Origin: Gracilaria vermiculophylla
Lineage: Eukaryota; Rhodophyta; Florideophyceae; Gracilariales; Gracilariaceae
Direction of reading: 5' to 3'
NCBI GenBank assembly: GCA_019155205.2
Contig: JAHNZQ020000079.1
Coordinates: forward strand, 1,457,824 to 1,472,735
Length of the DNA stretch: 14,912 nucleotides
Part shown: in pieces, positions 1 to 7,990 of the stretch
Position numbering within the stretch: position 1 is the first letter of the stretch
Layout of the letters: each line of letters opens with the position of its first letter
The notes under the pieces: generated by a model
Told to the model about the DNA's origin: nothing
Seen by the model: only the letters and a program-made list of their open reading frames with translations
The model's database searches: none
Position numbers and translations under genes: made by a program

Positions 1-1962
1 GCGGGAGTATATGATGACATCATCAATATACACCAAGGCGTACTGCCATTTCACCTTTGACAGGATAATGTCCACCGCTCGTTGGAACGTAGCGGGTGCA
101 TTCTTCAACCCGAATGGCATCCTTAGGGATCTGAAGATCCCACAGTGCGAGGTGAACGTTGTCTTATCCTTATCGGAGTCGTCCATCTCTATCTGCTAGT
201 AGCCGCTATTGGCATCCAGCGTGGAGAAAACGGACGCATCTCCTAAGGAGTCGATACATTCATCCATCCGGGGTATCGGGTACGAGTCGCGTACCGTCAC
301 CTCGTTAAGGCGCCTGTAGTCAATACAGAACCGTAGGCAGCCATCCTTCTTTTTGAAAAACACCACGGGGGAGGCCCATTCGGAATTGGAAGGCTCTATA
401 ACGCCCTTCTCCAGCATCCGGTGGACCTCATCGCGTTCAAAGTCGCACGCGTGGGGTCCGGCCCTCCTCGGGAGTTGGTGTACCGGCTTTGCATCCGGCG
501 TGAGCTGAATCCTGTGCATGGCCAGGCTGACCTGACCCAGGCGACCAGTTTACATATCCTCAAAGGCGGATAGCACCTCCACTATCCTGTGGCAATACCC
601 TTCGAAATCATCGCCAATTTGGAGCTTCTCCTGCCAGGTGGCAAGATTCTTTTCCTCTGGAGCCGTTGAAGTCGCGTTTGTCTCCACAGTGGCGATAACA
701 TCGCGGTTCGCAAGGTTTTCCGCTTGTGGAAGATGAGCCAGTCCTGCAGGGGCGGGTAGTGCGAGCCCGACGACACTTTCTTTCTGGAGCCGTAACGGTG
801 ACTCCTTGAGGTTAGCGAGCACCACCCTAAAGGGGACGTTCGGTAGTACTTCCGTAACACCGTTCGCCATCATGGAGTGCTGCTTTGTCGTCAGAGGTGG
901 ACTCCCCTGTAGGAATGAGAGGCCAGATGCAGAGGTCTGCACCCAGACTTCAGCCTGACTCCTTGCGGGTATTTCGACGCTCTTCACCACGCGGAGCTTA
1001 TTCGACTGCGTCTCCTTCGGAAGGGTACCCACTTGACGCGCGTTCGCGTCCGGTCCTGGAGATGCGGACACAATACCTACAGGGGCAGTGTCATGAAACG
1101 TCACCTTCAGCAGGCATAGGGAGATTGAACGTACATATCGATCCACAAAGGGGGTACCCAATATGCACTGTGCGGCCAAGTTGGTCGCCACGAGGAACCA
1201 AACTTTCACCTGTACGGAGCCCAACCGGAGGTAAAAGGGGGTTGCGCCGAGGATGGTCAGTGCTCGACGCGACGCAGCGCGCACCGTAGGGAGCTTGCCC
1301 GTCCTCAAGAAGCCGAGAGCAGACCGCGGGAGCACGTCGGCGTGCACCAGATTGGGGCCAGCTCCGATATCGAGAATAGCGCGCACCGTGGTGGGGACGA
1401 GCGGGGAACATCCTATTGAGGCGAATACCTTGTAATTCTCACGGCGGAGCGTGTAAACAGAATCCTCAAAGGTGTCGAATGGGTCCAACGGGATTGGGGG
1501 GCCCGCCGATTCTGCGTCGACGGAGCAGACGGCCTCTCCCTCTTTCCTAAAGGCGACCTCCGTTGAGCTGAGGCTCGATGTCGGAGAGCCACGCGGAGCC
1601 TCTACGCGTGGCTCTGAGTGTTTTCCTGGTTGGAGAGGGGCTGGTTTCCAGGCGGGGACGGTTTCTGCGGTTGTGCATCGCGATGCGACGTGTTCCCTTG
1701 AGGTGCAACCGGAAGGGACACCGGCACCTGCGTTGCGGGTGCCAGTGACAGTGGGACAGGCTGCACCCCCGGTGGAGCACGGTAATCGTAGTTTCCTTGA
1801 GGGGAGCGGATGTTGCGATACGCGGTTCGATAACTTCCGCTCTCCGTTGGTGTGTCCTTCAGGTCCTGGAAGTTTTTCTCTCTTTCCTGTAGGATAGCGG
1901 ACCTGATTTCGGGGATGAGAGTCGTACAGTGTACGGGCTCTCGAGACAAGCAAATCCTGCAA
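1..1962 (-). pseudogene. pol: pol of copy B: aspartic protease and reverse transcriptase, two in-frame stops, truncated by window edge
   Basis: Minus-strand pol in the -1 frame relative to gag, overlapping gag's end by about 360 nt. The protease active site is the DIGAG motif (first Asp at 1369-1371), followed about 70 residues later by the retropepsin-type ILGTPF. RT follows from about 519: an LEKGVIEPSNSEWASPVV block, then RFCIDYRRLNEVT, LDANSGY, MPFGLKNAPATFQR, and the catalytic YIDD at 19-30. Two stops interrupt the frame: TAA at 550-552 between protease and RT, and TAG at 196-198 directly after LDANSGY. Copy A has tryptophan (TGG) at both places, so both stops arose at TGG codons. Otherwise the frame and RT motifs are intact, suggesting recent decay. 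The frame opens without a clear ATG (1962 is a TTG), so I infer expression by frameshift from gag; no canonical slippery heptamer was found near gag's end. Confidence 0.9.
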
Positions 1963-3875
1963 GGCGGTGGGTAGCCTCGAGGGTTGGCAAATCTGACGCT
2001 CCTTAAAGATCCTGCGGGGGCGTATGAAGTGGTAGACGAGGGGGTCCTCGTCCTATACGGTGCTTCCTGAGAGGAGGCGCATGAGAGGGCAAGGTCCTCT
2101 TGCTCTCCTACGAGCGTGAGCTCGTCGATTTGCTCCGAAGTGCTGGAGTCCAACGTCAGGGCGGATGCCCAACGGGTCTTTAAGGTGGCCGGTTTGTCCG
2201 AAAGTGCAGCATGACTGCGGCGAGCGGTACGGTGGGTATCCCCGTAGGGTTCCGCGAAACGTGCTAACTCCGTATAGGTGGCCTTCGGGTGCGTGGTCAA
2301 ATGATTATGCACCCTCGCGCGCATTGAGGGAAGGAGTCCCTCGACAAACAGCGACTTCAAGCGCCGTTCGGAGTACACATTCCCACACCGCAGAGCCTTC
2401 GTCCACAGCTTCTGTGAGAACTCCCTCTCGGTCATTCCGGTGTTCTGCCTGTAGGAGGGGACTTCAGCATCGGCATCGGCTATCACCTCGTCCGTGGCGT
2501 ACCTTTTAAGGAGGGAATTCGCTACCTCCGGGTACGTCGTCAAGATCTCCGTTCCAGGATCATCCACAATGGTGCTCTCCCCCGTGAGGCGCGGCTGCAC
2601 CAACGAGTGCGCTTGGCCTGTGAGGTAGAACTGAAAGCACCATATGGCGGCACCTTCATGGACACCATTGGTGTTACACGCCGAACAGAAGCGTGTGAGA
2701 AAATTCAACACCAAGATGGGGTCTTCGCCTGAGAAGGAGTGCTTCTTTATTTGAATATCCATCCGGCGCTGCATCTTCGTGAGTCGTTTAGCGACCGACG
2801 CGTCGTACTGTGTGGAGCGATCATTCAACCTGTCGGTGTCATAATCCACCACTTTGGCGAAGAGGCCGTTAAGCGGGACGACCTTCCTGACCCTTCTGCT
2901 CTTCTCCTTTGGAGGTGTACTGTCCTCCGAGCTGGAGCTGTTTACGGACTCGGAGTCTGAGCTTCCCTCCGAGTCGGTGTCTCGCTTGCGTCTTTTCTCT
3001 CTCCGTTTCTTTCTTCTTCGTTCCTTAAGGTGGTCTGGGTTGCTGACGATACCCCCGATATCGCGATCCACCCGAGGAGTATCCTGTCCTTCTCTCCCTA
3101 GGTGGACTTCGTCGCGACCGGTATCCTGTTCTCCTCCGCGGGGCGTCAGGTCCAGACGTTGCATAGCAAGATTCCTCAGGTGCTCCCGTTTCCCTACGGC
3201 AGTATCCTTTCCTCCTCTGGCGTAGGGGGTGGCAGTATCCTTTCCTTCTCTGCCCGGGGTCACCTTAGGTGTTGATAGAGAGAACCTCTCCTGTACGGAA
3301 GAATAACTTTGAAACGCCACTGCGGGGAGCTGCTGCGCGGTTTGGGAGCGAACCTCCGCACGGATAACATCTGAGATCACCTCGAGGAATTTATCGGAAT
3401 CCAGCAAAGCACCCACAGCACGGTGAGCGCTCTCCGATGCGGTGTCCTCCACAAGGGCGTGGTGGCGCGCTCCGAAGTGTGCTTCAACACCTGCAGGAAT
3501 TCTTTCGACCAGCTCCTGTGAGAGCCAATCCGTAAGGCGCGGGGCCAGGGACTCCAAGAGGGTGTTAGCCTCCGTATGTTTCCGTCCCTGCAGCTCCTGA
3601 GGTGGCGGCTGCGATGCCGTGTGCGGTTCTTCAACCTCCACGTCGGCGTTCTCCAGAGGTGCTGCGGGGGATTCCGCTTGCTTCCGATCATGCATTCTCC
3701 TAAGGCGATTCCTGAAACGCTCCACAGAGGAACCAGGATTCCGAAGGAGACTTTCAGGGTCCTCCAGAGTGGCGGCCATCTCCTGAGGAGCACTGCGCGT
3801 GCTGCGCCCACCAACGGAGCTGGTTGCTTGAGGATCCTGTAGAGGGGTTTCCATGGGATGTTCAGCGGGGTCCAT
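1602..3875 (-). CDS. gag: Gag polyprotein of copy B, uninterrupted
   Basis: 757 codons from ATG at 3873-3875, 156 nt inside the LTR, to a stop at 1602-1604. In order: an acidic/proline-rich start (1-105); a helical stretch (105-190); four degenerate repeats around GKDT/GEQDT/GQDT (207-268); a strongly basic run (284-298) followed by a Ser/Asp/Glu tract (299-319); then a capsid-like region (about 365-550) with FSGEDP, WCFQFYLTGQA and LLKRYA, in the style of retrotransposon Gag proteins. Near 636-650 a C-x2-C-x7-H-C cluster (CRICLSREPVHC) stands where a nucleocapsid zinc knuckle would be, but it is not the usual CX2CX4HX4C. The last 100 residues are Pro/Gln-rich. Role: assembly of the virus-like particle and packaging of element RNA. 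Copy A conserves the whole length, though broken. Assignment to Gag rests on position and the capsid-like region; subdomain boundaries are approximate. Confidence 0.88.
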   Translation of the reverse strand: MDPAEHPMETPLQDPQATSSVGGRSTRSAPQEMAATLEDPESLLRNPGSSVERFRNRLRRMHDRKQAESPAAPLENADVEVEEPHTASQPPPQELQGRKHTEANTLLESLAPRLTDWLSQELVERIPAGVEAHFGARHHALVEDTASESAHRAVGALLDSDKFLEVISDVIRAEVRSQTAQQLPAVAFQSYSSVQERFSLSTPKVTPGREGKDTATPYARGGKDTAVGKREHLRNLAMQRLDLTPRGGEQDTGRDEVHLGREGQDTPRVDRDIGGIVSNPDHLKERRRKKRREKRRKRDTDSEGSSDSESVNSSSSEDSTPPKEKSRRVRKVVPLNGLFAKVVDYDTDRLNDRSTQYDASVAKRLTKMQRRMDIQIKKHSFSGEDPILVLNFLTRFCSACNTNGVHEGAAIWCFQFYLTGQAHSLVQPRLTGESTIVDDPGTEILTTYPEVANSLLKRYATDEVIADADAEVPSYRQNTGMTEREFSQKLWTKALRCGNVYSERRLKSLFVEGLLPSMRARVHNHLTTHPKATYTELARFAEPYGDTHRTARRSHAALSDKPATLKTRWASALTLDSSTSEQIDELTLVGEQEDLALSCASSQEAPYRTRTPSSTTSYAPAGSLRSVRFANPRGYPPPCRICLSREPVHCTTLIPEIRSAILQEREKNFQDLKDTPTESGSYRTAYRNIRSPQGNYDYRAPPGVQPVPLSLAPATQVPVSLPVAPQGNTSHRDAQPQKPSPPGNQPLSNQENTQSHA
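3072..3257 (-). repeat. four degenerate coding repeats in gag of copy B
   Basis: Within gag residues 207-268 the pattern (R/G)-G-x-(K/Q)-D-T recurs four times. On the plus strand it appears as repeated GTATCCTNTYCTYCTCT-like units. Copy A keeps the same four units at about 12400-12575, so the array predates the split of the copies. Function unknown; the region is probably disordered. Confidence 0.6.
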
Positions 3876-4011
3876 AGAGGAATAGGTCGGGGGTGATTTG
3901 CTTTCACTTCCGGATCACCTTAAGGAAAAATTCCACTGTTCGGGGTTGGTCGTTGCAAACTAGAAACGCGTTTCTGCTGCGACTTGTGCAAATCCTTTAG
4001 AAACTGTGACC

Positions 4012-4029
4012 TTCTATGTCGGGAGACCA
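4012..4029 (-). other. primer-binding site of copy B
   Basis: Two bases inside the LTR (minus strand: LTR end ...CCACA, then AC) a stretch begins TGGTCTCCCGAC, the form expected for pairing with a tRNA 3' CCA end. The same 18 bases occur in copy A with one difference. I could not assign the tRNA from memory. Confidence 0.65.
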
Positions 4030-4031
4030 GT

Positions 4032-4585
4032 TGTGGTACAGTCAGCCCACCTGTCGAGGTAGTATAGCACAACGTCCGTTAGGAGTTTTTGGTGACTCCA
4101 AAGGCGCGTATTCCTATAGGTGGTCTCCGGTATCCGATGTCGCGAGCCGGGGGAATTCTGAAAGGGATCCGCAAACACCAAGCGGAGGGGGAGGTTCACT
4201 GGGCGGACAATGCTCCTACAGGCATTGCTATGATGCGACCTGGGGATCGGCGGCTTAGAAACCTGCGTAAATAGACAAGAGACTCCAACCGGAAAATGTA
4301 GAAGAAGACTCAAGGGTGCTTGTCTTTACTTCCCCAGAGGTGGAGCTCAACCGGCAGCTTAAATATCATGCCGGAAGCCCGCCTCGGCAGGTTGCACTAC
4401 TGTGCTGATTACCCGCATAAAATATCTAAAATAAATAATAAATTCTACCGTACCTTACGGATACTGTAGCGCACGTGGGCGAGATTATGCACCACGTGGC
4501 CCAGCTAGTAATTTACGAACCCTCCTTAGGAATATTATACCTTAAGGCCAAACCACCGTATTTCCGTAGGAGCCACTGTACTACA
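4032..4585 (-). repeat. 5' LTR of copy B (554 bp)
   Basis: On the minus strand it runs from TGTAGTACAGTGG to ...TACCACA, so it has TG...CA ends. It aligns end to end with 13350-13902 (same orientation) and with 10054-10606 (opposite orientation). The ends are fixed by the solo LTR, whose borders are marked by target duplications. It holds a TATA-like box, a 33-bp near-invariant block downstream of it, and two CACGTG hexamers (4472-4477 and 4493-4498) in the presumed U3. No AATAAA is visible on the transcribed strand. Confidence 0.93.
4305..4367 (-). promoter_or_regulatory. LTR core promoter, copy B: TATA-like GATATTTAA plus conserved block
   Basis: GATATTTAA lies at 4359-4367, about 217 bp from the LTR's upstream end, and is present at the matching place in all three LTRs. 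A 33-bp block at 4305-4337 lies 22-54 bp downstream, identical in the solo LTR and with one change in LTR A. Position and conservation suggest the transcription start and beginning of R; this is inferred. Confidence 0.5.
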
Positions 4586-5364
4586 GTCTTCGAGGTTCAT
4601 TATCCCATAGCTGGGTGGCTATGTGGCTCCTATCCGTGTTGGTGCCAGGGCGGCCTCCGGCGATGTAACACATCTTCTCCTTCAGGTGTTTCTCCATGCT
4701 TCCCCATTCCCGCGCGGCGTACCAAGCGCGGGCTCCCGTTTCATTCCTTGCAGCGTTTTAGGGCCCTGGCTCTTCTTGACACGGTCTTGTCTTCTCCTTT
4801 TTGGCGCACCTTGTCAGTGCTACCGCGCCAGTCGGCGGGATGATATCATGCACAACTCGAGCGTTCCGTGTACGGCGTAGTCGTTCAATCTCCGCGGTTG
4901 GAGCGTGAGTCAGTCCAACCTGCTCGCTGACTCCCTCGAGGCACTCGACGCCCGATTCCTTCGAGGAATCCTTTTTGGGAAAAACTCGATTCATCGCGTC
5001 CACTCGTCCAGTCTCCGTGAAGGTGCCTTATCTCATAATCTTCTCCTCTGCGCCTCCGTCGGTCTTTACTGCATATGAACTTGCTCCCAGCCATGATGCC
5101 CCACACCTCGCCTGCCTTTGGTCGTCCTTCCTCTTCGTGCATTCCACGATGGCGTCTCTACGCGGCTCCTTCCCCCTTTGGGCGTGTAACCACTGGCCGC
5201 TCCCTAAGGGACGTCAGATCACTCTCCTCAAGTGCTAGGACTCCGTGTACCAGACTATGACCCCATGGGGAAGAGTCGGGCGACTTGCACGCCCCGTCGG
5301 TTACCGGCTCCTTCCCAGGATGTGGATGCGCCTCTTGAGGTCGTAACGCAGCGTCCAGCCGCAA
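4586..5364 (-). pseudogene. unrecognised degenerate minus-strand reading frame, cut by LTR B
   Basis: Read leftward, a protein-like frame can be followed from about 5364 to the LTR border with a stop at 5158-5160, a frame change near 5000 and a stop at 4758-4760. Pieces include GEVWGIMAGSKFICSKD, a basic run, YEIRHLHGDWTSG, then VDAMNRVFPKK, AEIERLRRTRNARVVHD and, after the last stop, ARAWYAAREWGSMEKHLKEK. These are charged and globular-looking, whereas the opposite strand reads Cys/Trp/Ser-rich in the same stretch. The frame ends at a TAG formed by the first bases of LTR B, so the original coding sequence probably continued. I do not recognise the family. It may be a host gene remnant, another transposon, or an extra ORF in the env position of copy A's family, since it has the same orientation and lies downstream of the chromodomain. 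Confidence 0.35.
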
Positions 5365-6257
5365 TGCCGGATCCTCCCACAGTGGTGGCCGCCGTGTTTC
5401 CTATGGAAAGGGACGAGATTACTCCCTTTCCGGTCACATTGACACCCATGGTGCAACCCTGACTGTGGAGTGTCCCTGCGCCTAATTTTCAGCCTCGCCT
5501 GCGGAGCGTTCCGGTTCCAGTACCGCCGTTACCTCCGGTGTCACCAACTCCATCCTTGGCACTGGCGAGCTCCTCGGCGGTGCCTGCAGAGTCCCTTCTG
5601 GAGGCCCCTGTCCCAGCTGGTGCACCTTCCGCTACTCCTTCCGTGGTGGTTGTCGTTCCGCCAATGGAGGTTGTCACTTCTGGTACACCATCGGGCAGGT
5701 TACTTTCGGGGGTTCTGGGTGCTGCCTTCCGGGAAATAACGCAGGCGTGCCTGGTGACGGGCTGTTCTGCTCCGACTTCTCCTGTGAAGGCTCTGCGCGA
5801 GGCGCTTATATGGGTCCGAAAACTCCACAGGGCACGGGCGGACCGAGCCCTGATGGTTTCCATCAAAGAAAGCCTGTCAGAGTTCTTTGAAAACCAAGCT
5901 TTCACGGCAAAAGCTCGCCTCGAAGCGGAGTGTGCGACGCGTTTCGGTGACCCGTGGGTGAAAGAACCCTCGCGATGGGAGCTAATCCCCGGTAGCGGCG
6001 GAATAAAAGATCCTAGAGTTGGAGCTTAAGCTCCGTGAACGGTAGTTGCTATACAAATGGGCCGTGCCTGCCCGTTCAAAGACACGAATTGCCACCGCGG
6101 GAGCGTGCGAAAAGCGGACAACGGCATCCTGGAGGCAAAAAAGAGAACTCTAGGGGGGGGTAGACAGCGGAGACGAAAAACAACTCCGGGTGGGGGCACC
6201 CTCCTGCTTTCCAAAGCGGAAGCGCCTATGCGGAGTGGCGTTTCCGCTCCAGATTAG
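5232..6257 (+). pseudogene. degenerate plus-strand frame, possibly gag of another retroelement
   Basis: One frame runs through 5232-6257 with stops at 5460-5462, 6027-6029 and 6036-6038. The first part is Pro/Val/Ala-rich and looks disordered (about 5300-5720). From about 5780 it becomes helical with alternating charge (ALREALIWVRKLHRARAD, then LSEFFENQAFTAKARLEAE). At 6063-6092 the same frame reads RACPFKDTNCHRG, which resembles the first half of the zinc knuckles that follow Gag in mag-like and related Ty3/gypsy elements; the second half (CG...H...C) is not kept. It is opposite in orientation to copies A and B and unlike their gag. The 3' end overlaps the last bases of copy A's pol on the other strand, which cannot be homologous on both strands, so the true end is probably near 6198. 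Identity is tentative. Confidence 0.3.
6199..6212 (-). other. candidate polypurine tract of copy A
   Basis: 14 nt downstream of the chromodomain stop, the minus strand reads GGAAAGCAGGAGGG immediately followed by TG, the form expected for a polypurine tract next to a 3' LTR. However, the sequence after it (TGCCCCCACCC) does not match the family LTR (TGTAGTACAG). Either the 3' LTR was replaced or lost here, or the tract is coincidence. Confidence 0.3.
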
Positions 6258-6861
6258 CGTGGTATCTTCTGATGAAGGTCTCCGGGATGTATCCCAGAGG
6301 TTTTTCCGTGTCGTTCTTTGAGGTGTACCCGTACCAGCGGACGCGGTACAGTATTTCTGTGGGGGATTGGCGGTGGGAGACGATATGGTCCACCGCGTAG
6401 ACGACATCATCTTCAGGGGTCATGGTGGCGTCTGTAGCTTCCATCAATGGTTCACCGAAATGTGTGATGAGGTTTCCAATATCGAAAGGTGTCGTCACTC
6501 CTGGAGTGATCAGATGAGAACGTTCCGCGCGTGGTCCTTGAGGTGGGGTGGCGGGCATTCCTGAAAGGCTACGCGTCGGGACATTTGCCACCCTAGTACG
6601 GGATACGACGTCTCGGAGCCCGTTTTTGTCAGTGACGACAGTGTCCCTATAGGTATTCAGGGCTTCGTAAGGCCCTGAGGTTCTTGGAGCTAACTTGCGC
6701 GTGACGTTCGGCGGTTCGTCGGATGTCTTCCCAGGTTTGTCGAAAAAAACCTCGTTGCTTTCCTTCAGGTTAGGGCCGTCCTTCACCTTCCGGGCAAAAT
6801 CCTTTTTATATCTCCTCTGCGAGGCGTTGAGTCTCTCTTTTGCGAGGGAGAGTGCGTCCAC
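6226..6861 (-). pseudogene. pol: integrase C-terminus of copy A: GPY/F module and chromodomain
   Basis: A 211-residue open segment forming the end of pol. Residues about 58-95 resemble the GPY/F module (RTSGPYEAL, then DTVVTDKNGLRDVV and TRVANVP), which lies in integrase C-terminal regions. Residues 153-205 are a chromodomain: VVYAVDHIVSHR, LYRVRWYGYTSKNDTEKPLG, then IPETFIRRYH. The YRVRW-YGY core and the IPETFIRRYH helix fit the family, with TEKP where many have TWEP. In chromoviruses this domain is thought to direct integration toward modified chromatin. The stop is TAG at 6226-6228. The segment is itself uninterrupted but is out of frame with the upstream integrase core, so it belongs to a broken pol. 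Confidence 0.85.
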
Positions 6862-7640
6862 ATACCGCCTTAATATGGAGCGTTTTGATTGCGCCGCTGT
6901 TGATACCTATGGCCCATCCCACGGATGCGCCGTGGCACGTACCGAAATGACGGCACAAGGCAGGATGCGCGACAGCACCAGATTGAAAGGAGCGGTCCCC
7001 GTGGAGCGGTGCATCTGCAGGTTGTATGCATACTGAGCGGGCCCATATATGCGTCCCAATACTTCTGGTGGTCAGTGACGTCGTACTTAAGCCTCGGGTG
7101 ATAGTCTTGTTGAACCTCTCCGCTTGTCCGTTGGTCATGGGGTGATAGGCAGTTGTAAACAACTGTTTCATCCCATGCATTCCGGAGATGGTGCTGAGTA
7201 GCTTCGCCGCGAACTTGGTGCCATTTTCCGTGAGGAGGAACAATGAAATCCCATACGGGTACACCCAGTGCTCCAAAAAAACGTCGGCAATTACTGCTGC
7301 AGTGGTGCTCCGGAGGGGGATGGCGCGCGTGATCTTCGAGAAACGATCAGTGATCACGAGGATAAATCGGTACCCTCGCTCCGTCCTGGAGAGAGGGCCC
7401 AAAATGTCCATGACCACGACCTCCCAAGGTCCAGAAGGCCGGAAGAGAGTGAGTGGCGTCCGTTTGTTACGTATATTACTCCTAGCGGCGGGGCAGGAAT
7501 AGCAATCGGCCCCCGTTTGAAAGGCGTCATTAGCCATTTTCGGCCAACAGAAGTTCCTCCGCATGGTGAAATACATACACGATCCACCGCGGTGCCCGGC
7601 CGGTGAGGCGAGGATAGTGCGCGTGATACAGCCTCCTCGC
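6862..7640 (-). pseudogene. pol: integrase zinc-binding and catalytic core of copy A, frameshifted
   Basis: The zinc-binding domain starts in one frame (LYHAHYPRL, about 7605-7631) and continues in another after a shift near 7600 (GHRGG, then DCYSCPAAR), together giving the HHCC pattern. The catalytic core follows: MDILGPL carries the first Asp, FLLTENGTKF stands where the second Asp is expected but reads Glu (codon GAA), and AYHPMTNGQAERFNKT carries the final Glu, 35 residues further on, as in DD35E. The frame is lost again near 7090. Integrase inserts the element cDNA into the chromosome. The Asp-to-Glu change at a catalytic position, together with the two frameshifts, makes this copy almost certainly inactive. 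Confidence 0.87.
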
Positions 7641-7990
7641 CCGTATTTTTTTCGGGACCACCTTTTGGAGAGCTCCATCCACGAGAGCGCGGCGCACAAG
7701 TAGGCAGTCCCGGTGGACATCGGATGACAATTTTAGGCTCCCCACAGTGGAGGGGCTCTCTTTGCAGTACGCATCCGTACTGTGTTCCTTCAGGAACTCC
7801 GCGACGGTGATGGGGAGAACTTCTTTCTCCTCCTCAACCATGGCCATCACCTAAGGGAGCTCACTGTACTTTCCTCCAGGTGTAAACATTCCAAGCATTC
7901 TCCATCGGATCCTTCTTTCCCGTCGCCGTCTTGGATGACCAGACACGGGATGGTGTGCTCCAAAAGGAATTTGTCTTCGCCCTCGGTGGA

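Larger units (their letters stand above)
1..4585 (-). mobile_element. Ty3/gypsy-type LTR retrotransposon, copy B (3' part off window)
   Basis: An LTR retrotransposon read leftward from 4585: 5' LTR (4032-4585), primer-binding site, 156-nt leader, gag (ATG at 3873-3875), then protease and reverse transcriptase reaching the window edge just after the YIDD motif. RNase H, integrase, chromodomain and the 3' LTR would lie to the left, unseen. The order protease then RT, plus the close match to copy A, which carries integrase after RNase H and ends in a chromodomain, places it in Ty3/gypsy (Metaviridae-like) elements. Gag is uninterrupted but pol has two premature stops, so this copy could supply Gag but not Pol. 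The LTR adjoins a minus-strand reading frame at 4586, so B probably inserted into older sequence. The bases next to the LTR are gtctt (4586-4590); the matching duplication would be off window. Confidence 0.93.

Noticed and set aside
885..1897. Plus-strand open frames opposite copy B pol (885-1289, 1472-1897)
   Set aside because: They are shadows of the conserved minus-strand protease and gag-pol overlap and carry no recognisable motif.
2165..3225. Plus-strand frames opposite copy B gag
   Set aside because: The minus-strand gag is continuous and conserved with copy A. The plus frames are Ser/Arg/Leu-rich reflections of it.
4425..4445. aataaataataaattc as a polyadenylation signal
   Set aside because: The AATAAA strings are on the plus strand, opposite to transcription of copy B, and lie in the presumed U3.
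4032..4585. LTR B as copy A's own 3' LTR only
   Set aside because: It is followed directly by a conserved primer-binding site and gag leader, so it functions as a 5' LTR. No polypurine tract adjoins it at 4586.
5489..5905. Minus-strand 138-codon Gly/Thr-rich frame
   Set aside because: It lies opposite the plus-strand frame whose helical charged region looks more like real protein. I could not exclude it but did not annotate it.
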